NCBI GenBank assembly: GCA_000708835.1
Contig: DF237489.1
Coordinates: 1 to 59,679 of the forward strand
Direction of reading: 5' to 3'
Length of the DNA stretch: 59,679 bases
Source of the DNA: Klebsormidium nitens
Taxonomy: Eukaryota; Streptophyta; Klebsormidiophyceae; Klebsormidiales; Klebsormidiaceae
The position numbers were made by a program, and so were the translations under genes. Positions within the stretch are counted from its first letter, which is position 1, and each line of letters begins with the position of its first letter. The notes beneath the pieces were generated by a model. It searched no databases. It saw nothing but the letters and a program-made list of their open reading frames with translations, and was not told the origin of the DNA. Positions 23,888 to 36,000 of the stretch are shown one piece after another.

Positions 23888-26800
23888 ATGTACGGCCCCA
23901 GCCGCACGGTGTCGGGCGTTGCAGATGTGGACGCCCTGTCCAGCAGCCTCAAGGGCCTCCCAGTGGAAGCGGCATTCACGCAGGTGGGTGGCTGCACAAG
24001 TAGCCCATCAGGAGTGGCGACCGGGGCTGGTGGTGCTGGCGCGCTCTTGCTGCACCGCTGCCTTGCTGCCTCTTGCACCACCCGCTGGATATTGCGCACA
24101 TACGTGTTATTGAGCTTCTACTTTAGGTGTGTTTAAAGTACTTTCGGTGCACCCATTAGTGGCGCCAGATCTCCCTTGAAGGTTTTCCTCTTTTCAGCTG
24201 TAGCCACTTCAACTGGTGTTCCGGCCGATTGCTCCGCACGGTGGTGCTCTCTTATTTCACGTAAGGCAGCCCCAATTTGTTTAGCGCTGGTCCTTGATGG
24301 TGGTGTGAGTGCCCTGGCCTTTGTTTGCCAGGTGACCAACTACCTGCGGCTGCACCGGGAGCAGGCCAAAGACTTTTTCCGCATCTGCTTCCCTGTGCTC
24401 CTCCAAAGGTGAACCCCCCTGCACTATCTTTTCTCCTAAGCTGGACACGTTCAAGGCCACTCGTCAAGCCACCGGGGAACCCATTCTTAAGCCACATTTG
24501 TGCCACCGCTCCCATCGTGGTAAGGCAGCCACACTGCAACCTATCCCCTAGCTGGGTGTAGGGTCCCAGTAGAAGCAAAGATGCGTGCCGCCCAGTGCCT
24601 CATGTCCAATGTTTGGGGTGCACGCTGTTCCCTCGCCGCTCCTTCATGTGCTCTGTGCATCTCTGAACAAGGATGGTTGCGTTTCAGGATCTTTGGCTTT
24701 GAGGACCACCCCACCGGCGGGCCAGTCGCTGCGCCTGCACCATCAGCAGGTATGCATTTACACCACTATATGAGCCCCTCTCTGACACTGACTGCGTTTG
24801 AAATTCTGCGCGCTTGACTCAGGTATCATGGAACCAGAGCAAAGGGGCCATAGCGGCATTGCAAGGCTTCCCAGCTTCTTGCTCCTCTCAACCAGTGTGG
24901 CTCTGTCAATCGAAGGGCAGATTCCCATCGCCCACCCCACTTTCGCATATCCCTTTAAGAGGCACCCCGCCCATTGATGATCCTCCAGTTGCCCCTTGCA
25001 AACCTCTCCCCCTCTCAGCCTAGTTCCCCCCCGACAGGCGGATGGCTGCAGCAGGCCTCCATCGCCGGCAAGGAGGGGGAGGCGCGCGCCCTGCTGACCT
25101 GCCTGGACCCTGGCGCCGCGCTGTTCCAGTCGCTGCTGGCGGTGGACCGCGCCACATCGGTGCGCTTTGTGTTCCCCCCCGCGCGCCTGCCCGACTGGGT
25201 GCGCCGCCTGCTGGCCTCCTCCCAGGGGGCGCAGCTGCTGGCGGAGCAGGCGCCGCTTTTCCAGGGGGCCATCATGCAGGACGCAGCAGGCCGCTTCCAG
25301 GTGAGCGCCCCGGCGTGCCCCGCCGGCGGCACCTCACCACATCTTCGACTTCCTCCCACTGCGCAAGCTATGGACCTTGGGCTACTTGGAAGAACGGGGC
25401 AAACCGTGCTTTATGCGCCTTGAGCAATCCAACACGGCAGGTGTCTGTCAATGTTTATCGAGACTAGCGCTTTCTGCCGGCTTTCCCTGTCCAACCTCGT
25501 TCAGACGTCCCCTGCGTGTCCCCCCTGGCTGGCTTGCATCTCTCTCACCTCCATCGGTGGCCCCGCCCCAGGTGCACCTGGGCCTGTGCCAGTACTTTTT
25601 CTTCTGGTACGCCTACTACGTCGTCTGCAAGGACACCGCCACCTCCCGCAACACGCGCCAAGCGCAGGCGCAGGCCGCACAGGTGAGGGCGCCCAGCGAC
25701 GACCCACACCGCCCCTGGCTGGCACCAAGGACGATTTTTGGCGCTTCTCGTATCCTCCATCCGGTGGTTCAAGTTTTTCACTCCACCGTCCTGCTCGTTC
25801 ATTGTTCGTCAAGCATGTGGTATACTTGATAGCCGGAGTCCTGTTCCTTTCTCGTCAAACACTACATCAGTCAAAATTCGAAGGGCTTCTACTATATTTG
25901 GTGCGATTTATTGAACGAAAGGAGTGCCTTTCCAGCCAATGGTAGACACCTGGATTGCGAGCTTTGACATTTCCTTAATCGCAGCGCCACGATCCGGTTG
26001 AAATTACGAACTCTACTTCCGCAGAAGTTAGGCAGGACAGGTTCTAAACCTGGTGCGAATTACTCAATGAACCAGCACAAATGAGAGTTTTGATCAATCA
26101 ATGTTCCGCCGCCAGGGATGCGATTCTTGGTCGTCCCCGGAATAGACCCTGTGGATAGAGCGGCACATCTCATCGGCCCCACCTGTGTCTTGTATTCCTG
26201 CTAGGGCCACTTCCCCGCTCGCCGCCTCGACCCGTGGCCGTCTCTGAAGCTGCCCGGCCTGCCGTCCCCCTCCGCTGCCCCCGCGGCCCCCTACCGCGAC
26301 CTGCTGCGCCGCTACCTGCGCCACTTTTTGCCCTACTCCGCGCCCGCCATGCTCGCGCCACCGCCTCCCGCCAGCCCCCTCCGCCAGCTCAGCCGTCTAC
26401 CCTCGGGGACCCCCGAAGCGCGCACGCCCCAGGTGACCTCAGAGGCCCGCTTGCGACAGTGTGCTTGGTGTTAGCCTCGGAGGTTTTGGCACCTTTTGTT
26501 GTCGGATGCTGAATGGACCGTGTTTTTGGGCCCTCCCACGAGGACGTACTCGCAGTTGGTGGCCTTAAGTCGGATTGCAAGACTTGCTCTGGCCTCGCCC
26601 GCCCCAGCTTGCTGCATGTACGCTTCGGCTGGTCGGGCTGCGGTCCGACGGCGCTCAGGGCAACTGCCGACACTTGGCCTCCGGGCTTGGGGGGCTGCTT
26701 CTCCTGGCTATTGGGGTCGCCCGCCCTTGCTGGTTTCTGCTTCGTTTGAAAGCAAGCGGCAACCGTCCCTTTCGGGCTCTTCTTTTTCCCGCTCTCTCTC

Positions 26801-29780
26801 ACACCGCAAGAGCCTCATCCGCCCTGGTGAACAAGCTACCGCTGCCCTCGACCCACGTCCCCGCCTCATCCCGTGGCTGCTCTGTGCTACAGGCTGCCAG
26901 CGAGCGCGCTGCGCCCCTCTCCCCTGGCGACATCCTGCTGCACACACTGCTCACCTTCTGGCTGCGCGACGGCGACCCCGCCCCCTTCTCCGCGGCGGAC
27001 CAGCGTTTCCTCCCCGCCCCCTACGGCGGCCCGGCCCCCTTCTCGTACCCCCCCGCGGGGAGCGACCTGCTGGACTGCCTGCTCATCCTGGTGTCGTACA
27101 TCGACGCCAACCCGCAGCTCGCCGCGCTGCAAGCACATCCCCCGCCCGGCCCCCGCGGCGCGGCCCGCCCCACCTTCGAGCGGGCCTTCAGCGGCTCCTT
27201 CCGCAGTCCGCTTCCTGGGGGCCCGCAGCCCGGCTTCGTGGCCCCCCCCCTGCCCCCTGCGTCGGCGGCGCTGCAGCGGCCGCTGTATCGGCTGATCTTG
27301 CGGGCGCTGCTGACGTGGCCCGTCCAGAACGGCGGGCTGGCCAAGATCGAGAAGCTGGTCGACGTGTGGGCGCGCCACCTGCAGCCCTGGGCGGCGGCCG
27401 CACAGCAGCAGCAGCCCCCCCGCCACGCCGGCTTCCACCTGCAGCGCGCGCAGTCGGGCGAGGGGGGGCAGGCAGGGCAGGCCCCCGCGCCCGGGTACGG
27501 CGTCAAATGGCAGGGGTACGTGCTGGCCAGCTACGCCTTCTACAACCCGCTGGTGGTGCACCTCCTCGAGTGGGCCTGCCGCGCGGGCCAGGCCGACGCT
27601 GCCGCCACCGCACGCATCGTGAGCAAGGTGGGGGTCTCCCGTCATGAGAGTCGACGTAGCCATACAAACAATATACAGGGCGGTTGACTGAGTTGCATCG
27701 AAGGCACATCCCACGCATGCAAGTCGCTTGTCTCCTTTTCGGGTCGGGGCACATTGCTGGGTTATAACAAGGTGCAATCTGGAAACATGGTATTGAGACG
27801 GCTTTAAAGAGCGTGCCGCGCAACGTGCTGACTCTCGCCGGTCCTTCCCCGGCGTGCTGCCAGGTGGTTGGCGCGCTGCAGTCGCCCCCTCTGGTGGAGC
27901 TGCTGCGCAAGGTGGAGGCGGCCTACGCTGGCCACGTGGCAGCACGGCATGCTCCGGGGCAGCAGGCGGACCTTTGCAGCAGCCTCGAGGAACAAATGCG
28001 GGTGAGCGCGGCTGCCTCTGAGGACTACCTTATGTTCCTTGGAAGTGGGATTTTTCGAAGACAGGCGAATATCTATACTTAAAGTCCTTCCTGAATTTGG
28101 TTGTGCCTCTGTCGACTGTCGACTCTGGCTTAGCATACATGGAAGCTGTTACGACGCAAGTCGGTTCCAAATTTTGGTGGCCGTTCCAAATCGACCTTCT
28201 CAGATTTATCCAAATCCTCTCTGACTTGCCTCCCTGCCGTTCTGTCCCTCCGGATCTTGTCTCCAAGAAAGGAAGCAAAGCGGTTGTTGATTAGTTTTTG
28301 TGTCCGTCTCTTTGTACCCCCCTCCTGCTGCTCATTGTTCTTGCTTCCTTCCGGCAGGACTGGGAGAGCGGGCTGGTGCAGCCGGCCCCGCTCCTGGGGG
28401 GCATCACGCCTGCTAGCGCGGCCCCCCGGCTGCGCCTCTTTGCTGCAAAGGACGACGGCGGGCCGCGCCTCCTGCAAGGCCTCGTGCACCGAGTGCAGGT
28501 GAGCTAGACCACGTGGCAGCGTTGAAGAGTATCAGTAGATGACGGGAGGGTCTCTCCCAAGTTCTCAGCTGTGGATGTGTCAGTTGGGTCCATCGACGTT
28601 TGTGCTCGGCAAGCAGTGTACCGCTCATGAGCGTTCTGCTCATGCGGCGTCCATTGCCTTTCGCAGTCGGAGGCTCCGAGGGGCGGTGCGCCGGCCGGCA
28701 GCGTGAAGGAGCTTGCTGCGCTGGCCAGTGCGCTGCTCTCCGCAGCGGGGCAGGAGGCGCGGGGGGCATCGCCAGGAGGAGCAGGGGCGCAGCCGCAACA
28801 ACGCAGGTACGGACCGTCCGCGCGCATGGTTGACTCCAGGCACGTCTGGCAGGCACCGCTGCAGAACATGGGGAAAATGTCGAGTGTGCTTCACTAATGG
28901 CTGCAAATTGCTGAAGTATGTCGCAATAGAGCCTGGCTCCGCAGAGCACCTCGCTTATGCCTCCATCGGTCTCATTCGAAGGTGTACTCAGCAACGACCA
29001 AGTCGTCGATGCTGCTTCTGCTCGGAGCGTCGCTGTCGATGCATTCTTACCCGGCGCGCGTGCAGGGACGCTCCTGCCGGCAGCGCTCCCGCGGCCGGCT
29101 CCGAGCAGTCTGGCGGGCCCAGTGGTCGCCGGCGGCCGCCTGTGGGGCTGCAGCGGCACAGCTGGGCGGATGCGCACTACAAGGGCGACTGGATGCGGCG
29201 GCCGCTCGAGTCGGGGGAGATCGGGTGGCTGGTGCGCGGACTGGTGCGCGCGTCTGACGCTCTCAACGAGGCACTGCAGCTGGGGCCGCAGGCGGAGGCG
29301 AGGCTGGGGCAGGCGACACGAGGGGAGGCACGAGAAGGGAGCACAGAGACGCGAAAAGCGCCGGAAGGAGACGGTGATCGGGGCCGAGGGCCGGGCAGGG
29401 CCGGGGAGAGCGAGCGGGGAGATGGGGGCGGGGGGCAAAGTGGCGAGGGAGGGGAAGGACGGACCGCGAGGGAAGGGGGGGCTGACGCTGGACAAGCAGC
29501 CCAACGAACGGGCGGTGCTGAACAGACTGGAGATGAACGGCGGGGCTACAGCGACGCGGTGCCGCTGCCCGTGATTGCATACCAAACGTGGCAAGAGGTG
29601 CGGGGGTGGGCGGCGAAGGTCGGGCGGAGCGCCGCGGGGCGGGCGCACCGGGCGGCGCTGAAGCGGCAGTGGCGGGTGAACCTGCGGCCGCTGGGGGAGG
29701 TGCAGAGCCTGGTGGTGCTCACGCTCCTGCTGGGCCTGGCCTGGCTCCTGCGACAGCTCGTGCGAGCCGTCTCAGGGTGA
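23888..29780 (+). CDS. SMPD4: sphingomyelin phosphodiesterase 4-like protein
   Basis: This belongs to the SMPD4/nSMase3 family, tail-anchored proteins of the ER and nuclear envelope. The eleven exons are 23888-23983, 24332-24408, 24688-24749, 25038-25300, 25572-25682, 26205-26432, 26893-27627, 27864-28001, 28358-28498, 28667-28806 and 29066-29780. They total 2706 nt and encode 901 aa, against about 830-870 aa in animals. Blocks that align with the family from memory are FFRICFPVLLQRIFGFEDH, LTCLDPGAALFQSLL, CQYFFFWYAYYVV, LLRRYLRHFLPY, DILLHTLLTFWL, KLVDVWARHLQPW and SGEIGWLVRGLVRASDALN. A single C-terminal membrane helix lies at about 877-897. A Gly/Glu/Arg-rich insert (about 725-800) interrupts the last conserved domain. 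An in-frame TGA upstream fixes the start at 23888. Enzymatic activity is inferred from the family name only. Confidence 0.88.
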
Positions 29781-30730
29781 CGAACGGGCGGGGGAGTGCG
29801 CGGCCGCCACGCAAGGGGATAATGGAGCAGCGCCGAGGCGCACCTCCTCAATGCTTTCAATGTAGCAGGGGTGAATTACGCAGTCTGGATACTCTCCGGC
29901 GTAGGAGTTGTGTCTAGGCTCGTGCCTTTGACACCCCGTCTGCATACGATTCTGTTGAAGCTTTGACGACTAGAAGTGGGTTCGTAGAAGCGGGGTGGAC
30001 GGGGTTTGGGGCCAATAATCAACATTCAAGCCCGCTGCTTTGGGAGCAGCTCGCTTGTCAAGTTCAAACCGTAACCAGCATCTGGTAACGTATGGTCGTT
30101 CGGGCGGCACGGTACATGCATGGCTGGTGTAGCCTTCATAAAGACGCCTTCAGCCTACTTGTTTTGTGAACAATGGACGCAAGCGGCGGCATGTGCCCTC
30201 TGACTCTTCTAAAATTGAGCAACGTGCATCAGCAGGCTGAGTCCGAGAGCGTCACAATCACTAGGTGATAGTCTGGCGCTTTTTATGCGACTATCGGTGG
30301 CAATCTTCATAACATGTAGGCGTGCCTCAGATGCATACATGGCGGGCGCCATTGTGATGATGAAACAGATCCGATGCGAAGTCTACTCTGATTAGCATGC
30401 GCTTAGTAAGTCAACCATGAATTGTAATGCACCTCAGAGCATGCCTCCAACTAAACGATCGTAACCATGTGACCGCGCCTTAACCAATCAACATGCAGCG
30501 CTCCTAAAGCAGGCGCTCAGTGGTGAAACGTTCAGCAAAGGGTTCTGATTGATGCTGACCATGGCAAAGTGCCTGTTAAGGGTGCGTGCAAGAGGCTTCT
30601 CGACCTATTTATACATGAAATTACTGAGTCAACTGGTTGCAAGCTAGCTCAAGCTTGCAGCACTCACAAGTATGGTATGTACAAATACGCGTGCCCAAGA
30701 ACTCAGGGCCAACATTGCGAATCCGCTTGT
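29781..30730. other. convergent 3' intergenic region
   Basis: These 950 bases lie between the stops of the SMPD4-like gene (+) and the dioxygenase (-). No coding frame, repeat or RNA gene is apparent. Confidence 0.5.
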
Positions 30731-32424
30731 CTACTTGACCAGCGAGGCCAGGATCCTCCTCGGCGGCTTGAACGACCGCCTGCCGTGCATGGTCACTTTG
30801 TTGTCGATCAGCAGCACGTCCCCCTGTTGCCACGGGAAGTCCACCGCGACATCGTTCATGATCTTCAAGCATGCGTTTACGGCGGCCCCGTCCAACGGCC
30901 GGCCGTCTCCCAGCACAACGGCCTTGCCCTCCTCATTGCGCACGTCCTTCCAGCCGGTGAAGGCCGCCACCACGCTGTTGAACCAGACCTTGCGGCCCGT
31001 GCGTGGGTCGACCTGGACGGCGGGGAGCACCCCGGTGACCGTCTTGAGGTCGCCGTTGGGTAGCCACTCCCCAGTCATGCCCATGCTGGCCAGCCTGCAC
31101 AGCAGCCAGAAATGGAACTTAGTGGAAACGTGATATGAAATGGGCCGTCGTCGCGGGCCTTCTTGTCTTCTCTCCCTCTGGGACTTTCACGACCCAGCCT
31201 CTGCCTACCATCAGAGAAAGGCAGTTACAGGACGAAACAGTCCGTTCAATCTTTGCTTGAGTATCAAGAATTGGCTTTAAAGCATCACTCTGCAAGTTCA
31301 ACGAATCTTTACCACTCAAGAGACGTTTCTCAACAGGAAGTAGAAGCAGCTAAAATCCCAGTTCAGCTTACTGCGCCACTCAATCTAAAGTGGACTCCTC
31401 TTCGGCAACAGTCATAGATAATTCCTGCTCCTGTCCGCCAGAAAGTTTGTAGGGGGTCCTCACGCTGCCTCTGTGTCTTGCCGCGTGGTGGTGCCAAACG
31501 TGGACCGCCAGCCGCGCCCCTGCGCCGACTCCTTATCATCGTACTCTGGCAGCACGCGGGTGTACTGCACCCCATGCTTCTCCAGGTCCGCCACAAACTG
31601 GGGATACGCCTCCGCCATGCGCACATACACCTCGTGGCTCAAACAGATGGGCGTTTGGCCCCCTTCCGCTGGGGGCACGTCGCAGTAGAAGAAGAGATGG
31701 GACGGGTAGGACGGCACCTGCAGAGAGGGGACAGGGTGCTCAGGGGAAAAACAGATTGTGGCGATGGTTTCATATCCCTCAGCGACTTCAGGGGCATGAG
31801 AGGTATGTTTCTCGAGGTGGTGAAGACACCAAACCGCAAATTCAACAGCAATAGAGTGTTGAGACACCGCGCCATGCCCTTGTGTTCCCAGGGGCTCTAG
31901 AAGACTCTGCACGTGAGAAGCACAAGGGTGCAAGGTCTGGTCCTGAGCATAGGCGTGCCATCAGGTGAGACAGAGCCAGCTCCTGAGATAGTCAGTCGTA
32001 AAGTGGACTGGAGCATATTGGCGATGATTGCAGGGCCCTCTACCTGGGCCATCTCATGGTGGAAGGGGATCACACTGGCAGCGGGCGCCTCATTGGCCGT
32101 GAACACCCTGCCCACAATCAGCGTCCTCGGTGCAGCCCCCCCAATGTAGGGCAGCTCATCATGGCCCAGTGCCTCGACCACCGAGTTGAACACTGCAGGG
32201 TCAGGGACATGAAAGCCTCTCAGGAGAACTGCACCATGCTTGAGGGCCAACCGCTCCAGCTCCTGCTTGTTCTCCGCCACCCAACCCGAAAGGTCAGCTT
32301 TGGAGTACTTAGTTGTGTGACCGTTGGCAACCGGGGGAGCGGGTCTGAGAACAAGGGGGAAGGGAAGGCCCTCAAATTCCCGCTGCTCCGGGACGGCCAC
32401 CGGTGCAACACTGGCCGCCGTCAT
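30731..32424 (-). CDS. TauD/TfdA-family Fe(II)/2-oxoglutarate dioxygenase (At3g21360-like)
   Basis: This clavaminate-synthase-like oxygenase is expected to bind Fe(II) and 2-oxoglutarate; its substrate is unknown. The exons in coding order are 32424-32044, 31717-31464 and 31094-30731. They total 999 nt and encode 332 aa, as in Arabidopsis At3g21360. Conserved stretches are HGAVLLRGF, DELPYIGGAAPRT, VGRVFTANEAP, IPFHHEMAQV, GRGWRSTF, RKVWFNSVVAAFTGW and QQGDVLLIDN. The proximal iron motif is His122-x-Glu124 and the distal His is 315 (MHGRR). Arg324/325, about ten residues later, suits 2-oxoglutarate binding. No signal peptide or PTS1 is visible, so it is probably cytosolic. Only 629 bp separate it from the divergent ribophorin I gene. 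Confidence 0.94.
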
Positions 32425-33053
32425 GAGGAGACTCTGAGGAGGCAAGAGCAGCAATCAATACGGGGTGCGCGCAATCAAAGCAATGACGATATCCCGTCTT
32501 CTGTTGATTGTACAAAAAGCGCCCCAGTTACAGTAAGCAACTGGAAAGGCCGTCAGGCTACTTTGAAAGAGATGAGCACGCGGCTTGACTGCGCAGCCTG
32601 TCCACCTTTTGTGCCACCATCTCTCTAGGTGGGAAGCTGACAGGGAGCGGTGGTACAGCGAACCTGGTTCTCTGGGTGCTTCTGGCCCTGGGCGCATGGG
32701 CTGTCCGGGCCACAATTGCTGAAGCTGCATTTTAATAGCATCACATTCGGGATTAAAAGCTGCCAGTTTAATTCTCATATCCAGTGCTAACTGAGCGTGT
32801 TAAAAGTCTGTGATAATGGACCCGTACACTGCACAGAAAAGTCGGGCACCCCCGAAAGCAACGGGTTAGCAGTTTCTGGTTTGGACGGGACTTGGCATAC
32901 GTACGGCCTTCCGAATCGACAATAAGGGGTTGCACTCCTTCCTACACATTGGTTGGATGGAGGATTGCTTTGATTGCGATGATTGCTGAGCCTTTCAAAT
33001 TCTGGTGGCAAGGAGCAGCAAGGAGGGCGGAGCTGAGCAGAGCAGACGCCAAG
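32425..33053. promoter_or_regulatory. divergent intergenic region dioxygenase / ribophorin I
   Basis: These 629 bases hold both 5' UTRs and promoters. This is the shortest head-to-head spacing in the window. An upstream frame in phase with ribophorin I (from 32892) would displace the signal peptide and was not chosen. Confidence 0.5.
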
Positions 33054-36000
33054 ATGGGGCGACGCACGGGTCTGCTGGCCGTCTGGTTGTTGGTGGTGGC
33101 GTGCTACCTGGCACCTCTTTCCGCTGCAAATGTGGATCCCAACATCGTCAATACGAGAGTCGACAGAAAGGTGGGGGCGCACATTGCAGGGCTCCTTTTC
33201 CTTGGATCAGTGTGCATTGTATCTTGTGCATTATTGTTGATGAGAAGAGAGCATAACTTTCTCTTCTGAGACAGTGCTCTGCCCCAAAATTGCCAATGCG
33301 TGCAGCTTGCCAATGCATGCAACTCCCTTCGGAGATCTCAACCTGGGCAAATGTAATCCAGCACAATTTCCAAAGGTGGTCATGCTTGTGTCCTTATTGG
33401 TTGTAAAGGTTTTTCTGCTGGCGCCACCTGTGAGAAGCAACACATGGATATCACTGACTCGGTGGCGCCATCATGAATTCTTCCACAATGCATCTGATCC
33501 CTGTTCATACTGGCTGATGTGGTCTGTTCAACGTTTATCTAGACCTGTTTCGGTGGCTGGATTTTGCTGTGTCATTTGGGCAGTGCTCTGCTCTGAGACT
33601 TATCTTATCCATCCATTTCATTTTCCTGCTATGGTGTGTGAGTGCGCCCTTTGATGTGGGGTTTCTCTTGGTCATCCATGTCAGTCTGTTTCTCTTGAAC
33701 TAAACACCGCCGGTGAATTCTGTTGCAGCGTTTGTCGAAACACTGCGACCTGCAACTGGACATTGTTGATCAGTATTGCTTCTCACTTTCACTCCTACAC
33801 TGACGAGAGCCTTGTGTCTCTGCTGTGTGCAGCTAGACCTGGCCACACAAACCGTGCGCATCTCCTCCACCATCAAGGTATGCACACCCGCCACGCTTGT
33901 TGGGCCAACCTCGTCCACAGCTCATTTTGTGGTGTTCTGATGCAACTTGGATGTGCCTGTTTACACAAGCAACATGCTATATCCGGACCAGCCCGCCTGA
34001 GTTCTTTACACATTCTGGCTGACTTTCTTTTGGCAGGCTCTACATCCTGACCAGGAATTGCTTTGCCCTGTTATGATGCTTTCTGCCTTATGCTGCAGTT
34101 TGAGAACCGCGGCTCGACACCGGTGCGCTCGTACCTCCTGGCGCTGGCCCCATCCGAGGCCGCGCACCTGGCCTTCATTGGTGCTACTCAGGGCAAGGGT
34201 CGTTCTCAGACCACTCTGGCCGTGGAGGCCGTAGCCGGCATCCCTGGGGTCCCTTCCTCGCTTAGCCTCTATGAAGTGGCCCTCACGCGCCCTGTGGGGG
34301 GTGGGGAGTCCGCGACGCTTGAGGTGGTAAGCGTGCACACGGGCGCGGAGGTTCCGTACCCCGCAGAGATCACACAGTCGGAGGAGCAGCTGGTGCTGTA
34401 CACAGGGAGCCTGCACCTGGTGTCGCCGTATGCGACTGCCAGCGAGAGCAGCAAGGTGGGGCTGCCAACCAGCTTGGTCAAGGCGTACACCAAGGCGGAG
34501 CCCGTCAAGAAGTCCGGGACCGAGATCACGTACGGGCCCTACAGCGATGTGGCGCCGCTGTCCGTTGAGGAGCTCAGGGTGGGGCACTCTGCTACATCTA
34601 CTTCAATCTGTTCGTTCCTGCTGCTAGCTCCGATGAGGCGGATCTATGCCTTCCTCTTCATGATAGAATTGGTTGTCAGTACGCATGGAGCTTGAGCTGA
34701 CTTTAAAATTTGCAGGGCATGATATGAAGCTGAGGCGGAAATGCATTCGCAAACGCCCATTGCTTGCAGTTTTCATCATTATGCCTCAATGCCTTTCCAA
34801 GGTGCAAGGTGGACGTCGTGCATTACTTTGGTCTTCTCAGTGCCAGTGCCCCAAGTAATTCTGCCGCTGATGGTACGTATGGGCGGTGTTTGCAGATCCA
34901 CTTTGAGAACAATTCGCCGTTTGCGGTGGCGGACCTGGAGCGAGAGATCGAAGTCAGCCACTGGGGCAACGTCTATGTCACGGAGAACTACAAGATGCGC
35001 AACGCAGGGGCCAAACACAAGGGCACTTTTTCAAGGTCAGTCGTTGGAGCCTTCTGGGCTTGCTTTTGGTAACCCGCCTGCTCAGAACGCTGTTATGAGT
35101 ATGTGCTGCATTTGGAGCCAACAGTATATGGACGACAGGAGATTCAGAATGTACTAGAAGACAGATTTGGAGAGGGCATTGTGACCGGTTGTGCAAAGTC
35201 CCTTACTTGTTATATTTGATGCGCGCAAACTATCGAGCTCCGCGCCGCAACCTGGACTGCCCCGATTCTTGTGTGGGACTGATATTGTCCATGAGCCTGG
35301 TCGAAGAACTTGACTGATGCAGGTACTATCTCTTGGGAGCCTTCTTTACCTGCTGTGATGGTTCTCAAGTGCTCCGCACTTTGCTAACACCTTCCTTGAA
35401 GAAATACCAGCCGCTCGACTTCCTTCCTCTCTGCTGGTCCATGTTACCCAGCTTGTCTTTGCTCACAGCAACCACTGTTTTGGAGCAGGTTCGAGTACCA
35501 GGCGCGCCCCGGCATGAGCGGCCAGAACGCGATCCGGGAGCTGCTGGCGCGGCTGCCCCCGCGCGCCAACAGCATCTACTACCGCGATGAGATTGGCAAC
35601 ATCTCGACCTCCCATGTCCGCTCGACCAGCAGAGTGGTGAGCTCTCCTGGCTTGTGTTTGGGGCCTTGCTTCTCCTCGTCGCGTTTGCAAACCGGAGCCA
35701 GCATCATGCTGGAGTGATTTCGGAAAGACTCCGTGCAATATAGCACGAGGTCGAAAGTGGCCCCGTAAAGAAGAATTATAGCTAGGTTGACCTGGTCACA
35801 GACCCCCCCAACAACTTTTTCCTTGATCCTGTTGTACTTAGCGGCTCTTATTGAGCCTTTGGGCCGAGCTTCTCCTCGTCGAACCTTCCTCTGAATGCAA
35901 ATCAGCAACATCCCTCGGCCGCCCTTTCCTTCGATCCCTAGGCGTTATCAGGCGCGTCACTGCCCTTAGCGTGGTGCATTTCTGTGCGCACAGACGGAGG

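Noticed and set aside
26496-27647. 383-codon plus-strand frame
   Set aside because: It is an alternative frame over SMPD4 exon 7; the other frame holds the conserved blocks and correct splice phases. Its Arg/Pro/Ala-rich translation is typical of a shifted GC-rich frame.
26887-27945. 352-codon minus-strand frame
   Set aside because: It is antisense to SMPD4 exons 7 and 8, with no conserved motifs.
32892-33053. Upstream in-frame extension of ribophorin I
   Set aside because: Starting there would bury the signal peptide that begins at the Met at 33054.
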